A stretch of DNA of 64,000 bases from positions 1-64,000 of the forward strand of contig JAUIRK010000641.1 in assembly GCA_030549495.1 (NCBI GenBank). Reading direction: 5' to 3'. The translations under genes and the position numbers were made by a program. The notes beneath the pieces are model-generated. The model worked only from the letters and a program-made list of their open reading frames with translations. It was not told the DNA's origin and searched no databases. Each line of letters starts with the position of its first letter. The stretch's first letter is position 1. Source of the stretch: Nectonema munidae. Taxonomy: Eukaryota; Nematomorpha; Nectonematoida; Nectonematidae. Shown here piece after piece: positions 37,753 through 48,962 of this stretch.

Positions 37753-37850
37753 GTTATAGAATCACAGTAGAATAGTAAGAAAATTTACTAAGAAGGATGA
37801 ACTTTGAGAAAGAGATGAAATATATGTATACTACTGTGATTCTATCAGTG
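37753..37850. repeat. Perfect 14-15 bp inverted repeat with 66-bp loop
   Basis: ATAGAATCACAGTAG on the left is matched by CTACTGTGATTCTAT on the right, directly before the hAT-type end at 37852. Confidence 0.65.
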
Positions 37851-37851
37851 T

Positions 37852-37905
37852 TTCCCAAACTGGGGGTAATTTAACAACTTTTGGTGGTAATGGAGGGTAC
37901 AGAGA
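37852..37905 (+). mobile_element. hAT-type left end, partner not found
   Basis: CAGTGTTTCCCAAACTGGGG is a standard hAT/MITE terminus. No right end with a matching duplication was seen. Confidence 0.45.
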
Positions 37906-38815
37906 AAAAGAAGTTAATAATTCTGAAAATCATGAAAACATTGTACCTGGTCTTAGAATTAATGTCAAAATAGTCTTAGTATGTAATGTTGTAAACTAAA
38001 CAACTGTCCTATAACTTCCAGATTTTTCTTTGTTAGTTTACAGCGAAATCACGGTTTAGTCATATATATCTATGTTGAAAACAATAAAATTCCGGTTGAA
38101 ATCGGGGTCCAACTATGCTTATTCTGTGGGCATATTAAGTAATAATTTAGATGAACCCAAGGTAAATAAATGTAATATATGAAAACATACTGTTCTATTC
38201 AAAAAGGTCTTTCAATTTTTATAACTTTTTCTTTGTTAGTTTACAGCGAAATAATTGTTTACTATAATAACATTTTATTTTCACTGGCTTGTTAATTGTC
38301 ATCTTTTTCAGATAAAACAAAAAATAATTATATTTATTATTATTATTATTAAATATATGTTAATTATTTTTTAGTTAATTATTAATTTTAACTTTTAGTT
38401 ATAATTAATTTTCAGTTAGTTTATCAGACACTTCGTTGCTTATTTAGTTAGTAAAATTGTTATATTCAATATGGTAGTTAATTGCTCAACTTTTTTTAAT
38501 TTAAATAACAATATTGTTACCACAAATAAATTATTATTGGCTAACACACTAAAAAAAAGAAAATATAAAAAATGCGCCAAAATTTTAAAATTTATCAAAA
38601 AAAGTATGAAGATTTTAGCGTTATTGCTAAAGTTAATTTTTTCTTGTAACCCTGACTTCACAAATAAGGAGTGGTGTTTTTTAAAGATGGCTTCCTTATC
38701 TACTTTTCAACGTTTCCCACTTTCAAGGTCCTATTTTTTAAACAAGAAAAAAATCTTTTGAACTCCTTAATTTTAATATAGCATATATTCTTTGAAATGG
38801 GCTAGGCTCTTATTG
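37906..38815. other. AT-rich stretch with a 26-bp direct repeat
   Basis: TTTTCTTTGTTAGTTTACAG followed by CGAAAT occurs near 38028 and again near 38228. No gene recognised. Confidence 0.5.
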
Positions 38816-38823
38816 CTTTACAG

Positions 38824-39181
38824 CAGTGATTCCAGTAGTGGGATTCAGCCGGTTCGCACCGGTTCTTTAGAACCGTCTCACAGAATTTTGTTGATTAGGA
38901 AATTGTCACAATTATTCAGTTTATTTGCTGACAAATTTGACTTTTTTGTAACAGAACCGGCTGACAAAAAATTGAATCGCACTACTGAGTGATTCTAAAC
39001 CTTTTTTAACAAAGTGGCAAATTAAGAACCAATATTGTTATAGAAGGTAGCACCAAAACCATAAAATCAGTTTTATATTATATTGTTAACTTATTTATTC
39101 TGCACTTTGCTATGTGGGCCGCAAAACAAGAGGTTGATGGCCGCATGCTGCACCCAGGGCCGCGTTTAAGAACCACGAGTG
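38824..39181. mobile_element. hAT-type element, 8-bp duplication CTTTACAG, split by a younger MITE
   Basis: CTTTACAG is found at 38816-38823 and 39182-39189. The left end is CAGTGATTC interrupted at once by a MITE, then TAAACCTTTTTTAAC. The right end on the reverse strand is CACTCGTGGTTCTTAAACG. GGGCCGC-type words lie near the right end. No transposase inside. Confidence 0.75.
38833..38987. mobile_element. hAT-type MITE, 155 bp, 8-bp duplication AGTGATTC
   Basis: AGTGATTC at 38825-38832 and 38988-38995. Ends CAGTAGTGGGATTCA and, on the reverse strand, CAGTAGTGCGATTCA. Inside are two mirrored CCGGTT/AACCGG blocks. Inserted 9 bases inside the element above, so it is younger. Confidence 0.85.
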
Positions 39182-39431
39182 CTTTACAGCGTAGTGATTA
39201 TCTGTACTTTTTGAAGCAGACATGCCATCGAATATCTTTATTTTCCCAAATTTATTAGAAAATTTAGATCACATGAACAAGAAATACCGTAAACATTTTT
39301 TGTGTATATGTTATCCATAAGTACTCGCTATGATGGTCTCTTCCTTTACAACATAGAGGGAGTGCATAAATAGGTTGTTAGGCTTAAATACACTAAAGTG
39401 CTTTGAATATTTTAATACTTTTTAATTAACC

Positions 39432-39558
39432 CGTTAACACCCAACGTCAACTATAGTCGACTTTACAAAAATAAAATCGTCTACGTTTATCAAAGCTCTT
39501 TAATACCAATCTTCTACTTTACATTAGATATCGTCTGATTATTCTGGTCGTTAACGGG
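39432..39558. mobile_element. piggyBac-type MITE, 127 bp, TTAA duplication
   Basis: TTAA at 39428-39431 and 39559-39562. Ends CCCGTTAACACCCA and, on the reverse strand, CCCGTTAACGACCAG. Internal ATCGTCTAC and ATATCGTCTGA repeats match the copy at 15686-15815. Confidence 0.8.
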
Positions 39559-39562
39559 TTAA

Positions 39563-42500
39563 AGTGTTTTAAAGATATAAGCCTATTTACAGTCATAATA
39601 TGAAAAAGGAAGCAAACGAAGTAAGTATTTCCTAAGTAATACGCTTTGTTTAAAAGGCATATAAGCCTTTATTCGTAACAACTATTTTAAACATGCATTC
39701 ATTTAGTCTATTTTTTGAATTTAATTTTTTCAATAAATTTCATGGTTTTTTTTTCAAAATTTTTTAAATAAACAATTTTTGTGAAAAGAACTATAATACT
39801 TCTTTATATGCAAATTTCACAGCACCCACGTTCTTTTGAATTGAGGCGTTTTTTCCCTCAAATTCTTAAGGCCACGGGTTTTTCTTAGATACCGGCTTTT
39901 ATTCGAAGAGTCATGATCGCTTTTCAAAGAAATACGGTGTTATGTTTAAGCCTTAAAGTCGAAGAAAATTTAAAGGAACTCCTAATTCTTTGTTATCGAC
40001 TCAAATTAACATTTCACGTATGAGACATTTGTCGTTTTTATTTGATGAGATGATATCTGTGAAAAGCGTGTTAAAATAGGAAAGCCATTTTCTTTTACCT
40101 TTTTAATGATTTAACCGTCTCAAGTATAATTTTGTACCCACTATAATTATACTTATTAATTTATTTAGTTAATTAATTTGCCATTAAAATATCATATTTT
40201 AGTGAATTATTGTAAAGATAAATCTAATTATTAATTATTATTTATAGTTAAAATATGAAAGTTTATTGAAAAGGAAAAGACTATATTTAATTAAGTAAAA
40301 CCAATGCTTGAAGGGATCAAAAAAGTTTTTCAAGGTTAGAAAGTTTATCCAATAACATTTAAGAAGTAAAGAGGTGATAAATTTGAATATAAAGGAAGTT
40401 TTCTTCAACTAAACTATGTAAAAAAGTGAAAACTCTTACCAAAAGCAGTTTTTTCAGAATTTTCCTCATTTCTTCGCTAAGAGGAGGCAACTTTTTGTGA
40501 GAAAGCGAAGGGGGAGATTTAAATTGCGTGAGTTGTTCTGACCCAAATTTGGTGGGGAAATTTTGTTTGACTGTGGAAAAATGCGCGGATTTAAGCAAAT
40601 TCACTGAAGAGATTAACTTTGTAATCCGATCACTTGTTAGCACTTAAGTGCAGAAAGCGTTGGAAACATCTAGAATACATGCATGCACATTGAATAGAAC
40701 AGAAGATTACCACCACACAACCAGAGAGTCAGTCACATACACTATGTTTATAAATACACGCACACCGTAATTGCCAATAAAAAGCGTATATGCTGCCACA
40801 ATCCTGTATGTAATGCTATTATGCGCCAACATCATCATCATATACTGAGAACAAGTATCTCTTGGTGTTGAAGCATTTTCGTCTTTTGTGTTATATAAAG
40901 ATTATGTGGGGTATCTAAGTATGCACTGCGTATATGTCTAAGAAAATTATATAGCTAAGAAAACATGAGGGACGAGCACTCTATTGAGAGATACTTGTTC
41001 CAAGACTGACTGACTATATGATGATTTTTGATTTTGTATACACATAAATATATACTTAGATACACAATTCCACTTACCATGTAATTTCAGTCAGTGGGGG
41101 TCTGAGTGTAGGAAATATAGGATTTTGTGAATCCGAGGAGAAGCGTGTTGGAAAGTGTTTTTACAAGTGGTAAAGTGTCTTGCGTTCAAGCAGCATACTT
41201 TAATTAAATACTTATTGCGAAGAAGTGGACATGGTGATTTCGTGTCTGGAGTAAGTGGGCTTGGAGGAGGTGTTGAGTGTCTGCGTGAGTAGTCTGGGAA
41301 AGTGTCTGACAGCGCGTTTAACGAAAGCACAGACACATGGCTTTGTTTACCAAACTTTGCACACTCTCAATGGAAACTATTTTCGCGAACAAAGGTTTGT
41401 GGACGAGTCGCTGAAGTCCTTTTCACATAGAAAGCCCGCATATCGAATTGCTTACAATTTTGTGCAATTAATTGGATTTCAAAATAAATTTTCAAGGTGT
41501 GTGTACATTTGAGCTTAGGGAAATCCTTTGACTTTCCTGCCATTAAAGCTAATTAATTCAACCTGGGACAATTACACGCTTCTCTTTCTCGTCAAAGCAA
41601 AGGAGCAAAGCAAATAAATATGTCATTTCCTTCTTTGAAGTCTCAAGAAATACAATTAAAGGGACTTTTCCTATTAACATCGTTTAACTCAACAATTAAT
41701 GTATCAGCGTTTATATGCATTGTATTGTATGTTGTAAAACAACTAATTATACTTTTGATTTTTCCATTTAAACAAATACAGCTTATTATTTTACAGATTG
41801 TTTTGTTCTATTGCACTTTTTCCGTTTAAACACATTTTTTTTAATCTTTTTAAACGTTTGTCTTAGATAAATTGTTCAATAACATATACTTTGGTATTAA
41901 ATTATGCATGGCCAAAATATTCGTCATGCCAGAATTAAAAACTGTGAAGCTTATTCTCGTGGGAAATTTTTTCGTGATGGATCTTGATGTGGACTTATGG
42001 AGGAAATAAATTCTTACATCACATGTATTTTGAGTAATCTTACTATACACGCCTTTCAAATCTTTTGCTTCGCGTGTTGTTCCGATAATATAGAGCACAA
42101 ATTTTTATATTTTTATTTTATTGGAAACATCTAAGGCAGAGGTTCGCAAAATGGGTTTGTCGAAAGATTGGCTTTCGCAAAAGACTGTTTGGAGTTCCGT
42201 GAAAAAGTTCAGAGTATAAAAGATTCTGAAAATTGGTTTTTCTTTTGGCTGTACACACTCAGCGTGCCATAAGACATAAAATATTAAACTCACAAAATGA
42301 TATGAAAATAAATAAAAATTAAATTCATCAGGACCATATAAAAGTATCATAATCAAGAGTTTTCCAAAATATTTCTGAACCAAAAAGTTTAGGAAATCCT
42401 AATCTAGGGCAATGGATTATCAAGTGAAAAATTGTGGAGTGACGGATCTTCAAGTGAAGATTTGATTTTGGAATGACGAAACTTAAGGTTATGCTAATTT

Positions 42501-42656
42501 TTTGTAGGAAAAAATTAAAGTCTATAGTTATTTAAAATCAATGCATAAAACTATTCGTTTGGTATTTCTAATTAAAATAACTTTTTTTTACTTTTTTAAT
42601 CTATTTTTTAGGAATACTTTTTTGAAGTATAAGAAAGAATTATATTAATAAACAAA
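39563..42656. other. AT-rich stretch with a GC-richer island near 41090-41600
   Basis: No recognised gene. Open frames at 41091-41336 (reverse) and 41255-41512 (forward) overlap and are unassigned. Frame 40359-40643 (reverse) is low in complexity. An inverted repeat lies at 40834-41025. Confidence 0.35.
40834..41025. repeat. Inverted repeat with ~120-bp loop
   Basis: ATCATCATATA ... GAACAAGTATCTCT at 40834-40863 is matched in reverse at 40987-41025 (AGAGATACTTGTTCC ... TATATGATGAT), with a 9-10 base gap in one arm. Could be a MITE or a hairpin-forming transcript. Confidence 0.55.
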
Positions 42657-42664
42657 CTCTAGTA

Positions 42665-43061
42665 CAGCGTTTCCCAAAAGGGGGGAAATTTCCCCTTAGT
42701 GGGAAATTTGAAGCTTTAAAAGGGAAAAATAATTACACTGCTATTATTTTGATATAAGCTGTTATTTAAAAAAAAGTATTGTCTACAAAAGTTTAAATTG
42801 GGGTAGTACATTCCAGAAAAATACACGTAAATAAACTTAAATCTCCTGATATCACTAAACTATAGTGAAGAGAAGCAAGATTCTTTTTCTGAATGATTAT
42901 ACTCATAATTTTTTCTTTCCAATTGCCTATCTGGCTGTACTTAGTATTTAAACAAATTTATATGAAAAATCTTATTTGAATATTTTTTATCCACAATGGG
43001 GAAATTTAAATGATTAAGTCATGTGGAGGAGATATAATAGGAATAAGTTTGGGAACCCCTA
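42665..43061. mobile_element. hAT-type non-autonomous element, 397 bp
   Basis: The left end is CAGCGTTTCCCAAAAGGGG. The right end on the reverse strand is TAGGGGTTCCCAAACTT. Flanking 8-mers CTCTAGTA (42657-42664) and CTTTAGTA (43062-43069) differ at one site. No coding sequence. Confidence 0.65.
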
Positions 43062-43069
43062 CTTTAGTA

Positions 43070-45904
43070 ATTATATCCAAAAACTTTCGATTAATTATAA
43101 TTTTTAATTAATAATAGAAATTATTATCAAAAACAATAAAAATCTCATTCCATATTCAATAATAATAATTTTTAATAATAATGTTTCAAAATTTTCAAAA
43201 AATGTGTCCAATTTTTACAGGTTTTAATTAAAATATCTCTATTTACATATCCAACAATCGACACTCAAAAATTAAAGCAAATGCAATCATCGATCAAACG
43301 CGATATACAATGCTTAGATGTTTTTCACTGATAAAATGACAATTATTTTCAATAATTTTAGTGTGAATTGGCGTTTTTAAAAATGAATAGCTTAAAATCA
43401 GATTACTTATTCTATTTTTACCTAAATTTTATGTTTTAAGTATTACAAACATTTTTCAATACACATGTTTTATTTTATTTAAAATAGTTTAAAAACAAGG
43501 TAACTTTGACTCAAATGTTACTTTCATATACTTCAAAGTTTTAGATTATCTCCTTTAACTATATCTTACTTTTCTAAGAAACATTCCTTTTGATCTTTAA
43601 TATGCTGACCAATTAAACGTTTATCAGTAACTTCAAAATAATAACATATTCTTCAATGAATTTTTAGAATTCCATTCTTGTAAAGATTTTTAGATCGAAA
43701 AGGCAATTCTAAAAAGGGAGAAATCCTTTCAATTTGATATAAGGCAAATTATTACTTTTTTTTTCTTTTTCAATTAATTCAAAGAAATCTAAGTGGTGAG
43801 TATTGAAAAAGAATTCACAACAGAATACCTAAAATAATGGAGTTGGAATATGATAGCTAGGTATAAAGTAAGAGATTGTGAAGAAGTGAAGATTGTGACT
43901 AGTCGATATGCTACAATAATTTTGAAAGAGTTTGATTGGTGCTAAATTTGTTGTGCAGATCCAAAGGAGATAATTTCGCCAATTTAAAAAAGATGGTGAC
44001 AATGTATGTGTCGACTGGAAAAAATTAACGGAAAAAATAAAGTTTGTAGTTATAGTTTATTAGTCAGCCATTAAGTTAGTTTGTTAGTTGTTTGCTGCGT
44101 ATATACTCGTGTATCATGCGATATCACAAACCTTTAAATTTTCCTTTCAAAACATAATTCTGTCACATATTTCAGTTTCGCTTATTAGAAAAGCAGATAT
44201 CGTTATGTATCGATTTATCGGCATCGAAGACAATGAGTTATTTTTTTTGAAAGTCGAGTAAAAATCGATTTCAATTAAATTCTACATAACTATTTGTGAA
44301 CTTTAAGAGAATTTTTGTTTATTTATATATTAAATATAAATCAATTATTTACATCAAAATAGAATTAAAAAAAAAAACTTTCACTAGAGCCACTGTGAAA
44401 AAATTGTTCAAACTCATGCATAACATCAAGAAGAGTTAGAAAAAGAAGAAAAAATATTAACAATATATATAACTACTTATGTTTCGTCTAACCTAATAGT
44501 GAAAATTGATTGCAAAACTTCTACTTCAAAAAAAATAATTCCTTCCAAAAAAATTCTAGAAGAAATTTATGAATGTATTATTAAGTAAAAAAGTAGTAAA
44601 TAGTAAAATGCTATTTATTAATATGACAAGTTAATACAAGCAAAAATAGAAGTTAAGTTGGATTTCTTGTTATGTAACAAAAAATATATAGCGTCTCCCA
44701 CTCCATTACATTATGATTACTTTTATAAGCTTTATAATTTTGAAAAATCAATAATTACTCATAAAATCGCTCAATAAATGCAAAAGTAAGAAAAATGATG
44801 AAATATATGAGAAGTGTTAGTAAAGAGAATATATTTTAAAATCGATTGAAAGAAACAGTACTATTATTTTATTTTATCAATCCAAAGATGTTTCAATCAT
44901 ACTCTTTCTGATTTTTCTGCTTTTTGCGTTTTGCAAATATCTTTTCATAAATCGCTAAAGTTTTGTTTGTTTCTTTAATGTTTTTTACAATTTTGAATTA
45001 TTTGACTTCTTTTTAAAATTCTTAAAAAATTCTTTCTTGGTAATAAAATTGACACAATAAAATAAAATAAAGGAAAAAGTAACTTATTGGATCTGTTTTT
45101 TATTTTGTATATTAATCAGAACCCAGATTTATAGTCTTACTATTCAAAGTTAAAAAAGGATTTTTTATAATTTCTCAATAAATCTTGATAAGATATTATG
45201 TTCGGAAATAGGAAAGTCTTCACATCAAACAATCCGTGAATTGATTTTGTCGTGAAGTTTCCAAAAAATTTAAGGAAATATTCATGAATTTAAAAAATGT
45301 GAATTGTGGTGATTCTTAACTTATGAAGATGGTCCTCTTTGATATGGACTATGTCTTTCAAAAAGTGTACCAGCGATTTATGGTGGGCAAGGGTTGGACC
45401 AGAATATATTTTACTTTAACCAGATCATTTTTACTAATCTGAGCAATATGGTGAACTTTATGCTAAAGAATCGACAACACTGATTTTTATTTAATGTATA
45501 CTTTGACCTTTATATCATATTTTGCAATCACAATGTTTTTCAATCTCAAAAATCTATATAAGTTTGCATTCATGTGTTTTTGAGTTTGATTTTTGAAGTG
45601 TGTGTGTTTCCGGTGGGCTTGGTTTGAAATTTTTACCACAAATTTCTTTGGTTCAAGGATAAGGTCGTGGTTTCATCGAGAAGGTCTATGGCTCCTTGTC
45701 GAACTATGAGGAAGTAGGGGATCGACCCAAGACTTTAGTTATCGAAACCCTCAAGTCCCTATTTTTGGGCAACATAGAAAAGCAGAAGATAACTGGTGTA
45801 TTTTATAACACAAACGTTTCTTTAACGTCTATGGAGAGTTATCGTAAAATATAATATCATTGAAAGATCCTTTCAACTAAATTTTCGTTTCGGGTGGTAT
45901 TTCA
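43070..45904. other. AT-rich intergenic stretch
   Basis: No gene, RNA gene or terminal repeat recognised. A/T runs dominate. Confidence 0.5.
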
Positions 45905-45908
45905 TTAA

Positions 45909-48900
45909 CCCTCGCACTACATACCCCGTGCATTTTCTCCGCGACACAGTTATTTTTGCATTTTATAGGAAACTTCAAGAACGAAAACAAGAAGAAAACG
46001 TAAATTTCCAAAAGCACCGTGGATCGATTAAAGAAAAATTTTGGAAAAAAATTATTATTACTACTTAAAATTTTGATTACATTCAAAAATTAACCCAAAA
46101 TTATAGATGGCGTTAATCTAATATTGTATACGGGCCTTTAAAATATAAACCTTTGAAAAAATTTTATATTAGAAACTAAGTAAAAAAATAGAATTAAATT
46201 TTATTTATTTTTTTATAAAGAGTAAAAAAAAAATTCATATACAACTTAGCAGGAGTTTTTGAATGGTTCTTGCAGATGAAACAGAACACTTAGAACAAGT
46301 TCTTGTTGTTTTATTTCTTTTATTCAAACAATATAAAGCCCCTCTTTTTGAACTTGATTCTTCATTTGTATCATCTTTATATCCATAAAAAGATAATAAA
46401 AACTAATTTGTAAGAATTGTTGCTCTCCTTTCATGCATTCTTCAGCCAGACGAAAAAAAGTTTTTTATAAAAAAATTTCTACCACTTTGTTTAGAGTTAG
46501 GAAAATTTTCGGGTAAGTTTTATCGTGATACAATCCATGTGTTAAGACAAGTAATGTCTAAATAATTACAGAATGCTGCTAAAGGCCATCTTCTACATGG
46601 TTTGTATGATCTGTAGTTTCTTATCATCCTATTAGCAGCATCTACCCCTGATTTAAATTTGTTGTAGTAAAGTAAACTTACAGGTTTAGAATGTTCTCCC
46701 ATTGTTTCTATGTTTTTATGTTGGGACGATAAAAGTAAACTACTTTAAAGTTTTTCTGGCATGTCTCCTAGGTATGTAAGCACTAAGAGAGGCATAGTCG
46801 AATAAACTGTTTTACTTTCGCATTCAGCAAGTTTTAAGGTCTTGAGATAATCAGCTTTCAATATTCTTGGGATGAATCTTTTGTTTCCGTTTACAGTACC
46901 ACATAGAGTTATATCCTTTGTTTGACACCAAACTACTAAATCATGGCTGGTAAAAAATCTATCTGTGAAAATACCACATCCAGAAGAGACTTGAGTATCT
47001 TCAATAAGCCTTTTACAAATATTTATGGCTGAAAAATAAGTACGGTCTGACAGACCAGAAATATAAATTTCTGGCATCAAACAGTAATAATACTCAGCAT
47101 CGTTTATATGATAATATTTCAGGCCATAGTGACCCGGCTTTTTAGGATCATATATTTTCAACGAACAACGTGCCCTAAAGCTGACAAGTTGTTCATCTTT
47201 AGTTAAGTGTGAGTGAGGTGTCCAGTAAAATGAAAAAACCTTACGAAAATGATCATGTATTTTTCTTATTGGACTTAACTTATCATTTTTATCTCTTTCA
47301 CTTTTATCATCAAATGTAATAAAAATATGTATAAGTGTAAACATATTTCTGCCTATGCACGCTCTTAAAAAGGGATTTCCATGAGAAGAAAAAAGATCTG
47401 ATATTTTAACCTTCTGGTCACCGTTTTGCCCAACATAGAGTAATGAAGAAAAATATGAAAGCAAATGAAAGATCTGAAAATTTTGATAGTATGTCTTTAA
47501 ATTCAAGTGTTTAGGCTTAGGAGACCTAAAATATTTAGTCTTACTACATAAAATAATTAAAAAGAAAAAACTTACGAGTAGTTTTTCCCCATCTTGTTCA
47601 AAGTCATCTCATAAATATATGTGATCAAATTGACGTCAAAGAACAATTTAAATATTTCTAAAATGTCTTTCGTTCTTTTCATTGTTCCCTTAGGGCCATG
47701 TGGATCTCTTATGGTGTTTCTTATATTTGTCCTAGGAGTTCTGCCAAAGATTGAAGAACTTGATTCCCATGAAAAAATAGTCTTGTCAGGCGCAATTAAA
47801 CTAACGTCAATAACTTCTGTAGTCTCTGAACATGAGGATTCAGAACTTGAAAAAGAACTTACATCAGAGTCAGATTCGGAGAAACTCAAATCAACAGATG
47901 AGGAGGAAGCAGAAGAACTCATACACAATTTTGAAAAGAGGAAAAACAATGAGGGAAAACGAAAGAAAGAAAAACAGGAGAAACCGCAATTGGAAAGCGA
48001 ACGAGATCAAACGAGAAAAAAACAATAGGAGTGAAGAAAGCAGAATTGTATGGAATGAAACTATAAATTCAATCCAATAACGAAAGAATCAATAATTATG
48101 ATTGAATATTGGCTTGAGTTGAAAACAATATAAGAAAGCAAACGCAGATAGAAATGAAAAATGTAAACTGAGATGGATTGTTTTGAAATATGGATAAACA
48201 ACAACTGGTAGATAAATATTGAATTATATACATTCTAATCATATTATATACCATGCTTCAAGCATAAAATATAAAGAGAATCGTATGATTGTTTATCATT
48301 TGTAAAGGTATGGTAAATATTCACATGAGAAACTCATGATTGAGCGTGGTTAGATGGTGACGTATTTTCATAGATAAATGAACTATGAGCAGCTTGGCAG
48401 AGTAGATATAAATAAAACTTTTCGTTGGGAGAGAGGAATACATAATTTTCTCTCATTGTCGGACATGAAAATCATTTTTTCTCAAAATATGAAGAAAAAA
48501 AAACCCAATTTTTATTATGATAAAAGGGCAAGATTTAGTTATCCAACGTACTTGATAAGTTTAGTCCTTATCCAGTTTCTTAGTTAACTTAAAAAAATAG
48601 GAAAGCTGAATTTGAATTAAGTTTTATAAAGGATTTTGAGTACCTTTTACCAGATACGTGCATTTCGATTTATGGAATCATTTAAAATATAGATGGCGTT
48701 AAATCAAAATTTTAAAAGTAGAAAAAGTTTGTAAATATAAGTTTTCTAATGAATTTAGATTCTCTATATCACATAAAAATTAATATTAAGTCAAGTTGAA
48801 TTTTATTTAATAATAACAAAACAATCTAGTTCATTGTTTATAATTTTTCGAATTTACTTCATTCAATTTTTATTTCCTAAGTATATATTTAAAATTTGCG

Positions 48901-48958
48901 GATAAAATACATTGAGTACGTATTCGGAGTAAGTGCAGAAGGACATGTAGTGCGAGGG
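45909..48958 (-). mobile_element. piggyBac transposon, nearly complete, 3050 bp
   Basis: TTAA at 45905-45908 and 48959-48962 flank ends that share CCCTCGCACTACAT exactly and then a weaker block ending TTCTCCG/TTACTCCG. The transposase is read right to left over 47949-46260. 47950-48958 and 45909-46250 are untranslated, with an antisense frame at 47621-48028 that is a shadow. Few lesions and intact termini make this the youngest-looking autonomous-type element of the window. Confidence 0.92.
46260..47949 (-). pseudogene. piggyBac transposase with a mini-intron and a few breaks
   Basis: The N-terminal exon (47949 to 47576) is serine/acid-rich (MSSSASSSSVDLSFSESDSD), as usual for piggyBac, and ends NKMGKNY. 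A GTAAGT donor follows; removing 50 bases (47526-47575; a 32-base alternative keeps the same frame) joins to SPKPKHLNLKTYYQ. The core has KDEQLVSFRARC (first Asp), GIFTDRFFTSHD (second Asp) and KSGVDAANRM (third Asp), then RRWPLAAFCNYLDITCLNTW. A cysteine-containing tail (ALYCLNKRNKTTRTCSKC near 46290-46350) corresponds to the C-terminal cysteine-rich domain. Breaks: a TAA between the second and third Asp blocks (about 46743), another TAA after WIVSR (about 46518) and at least one frame change before the tail. No operon-like partner. Confidence 0.85.
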
Positions 48959-48962
48959 TTAA

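Noticed and set aside
38440-38761. Overlapping frames on both strands
   Set aside because: A/T-rich low-complexity translations rich in K, N, I and F; no domain.
47621-48080. Forward acidic/lysine-rich frames
   Set aside because: Antisense shadows of the serine-rich N-terminus of the reverse-strand piggyBac transposase and its leader.
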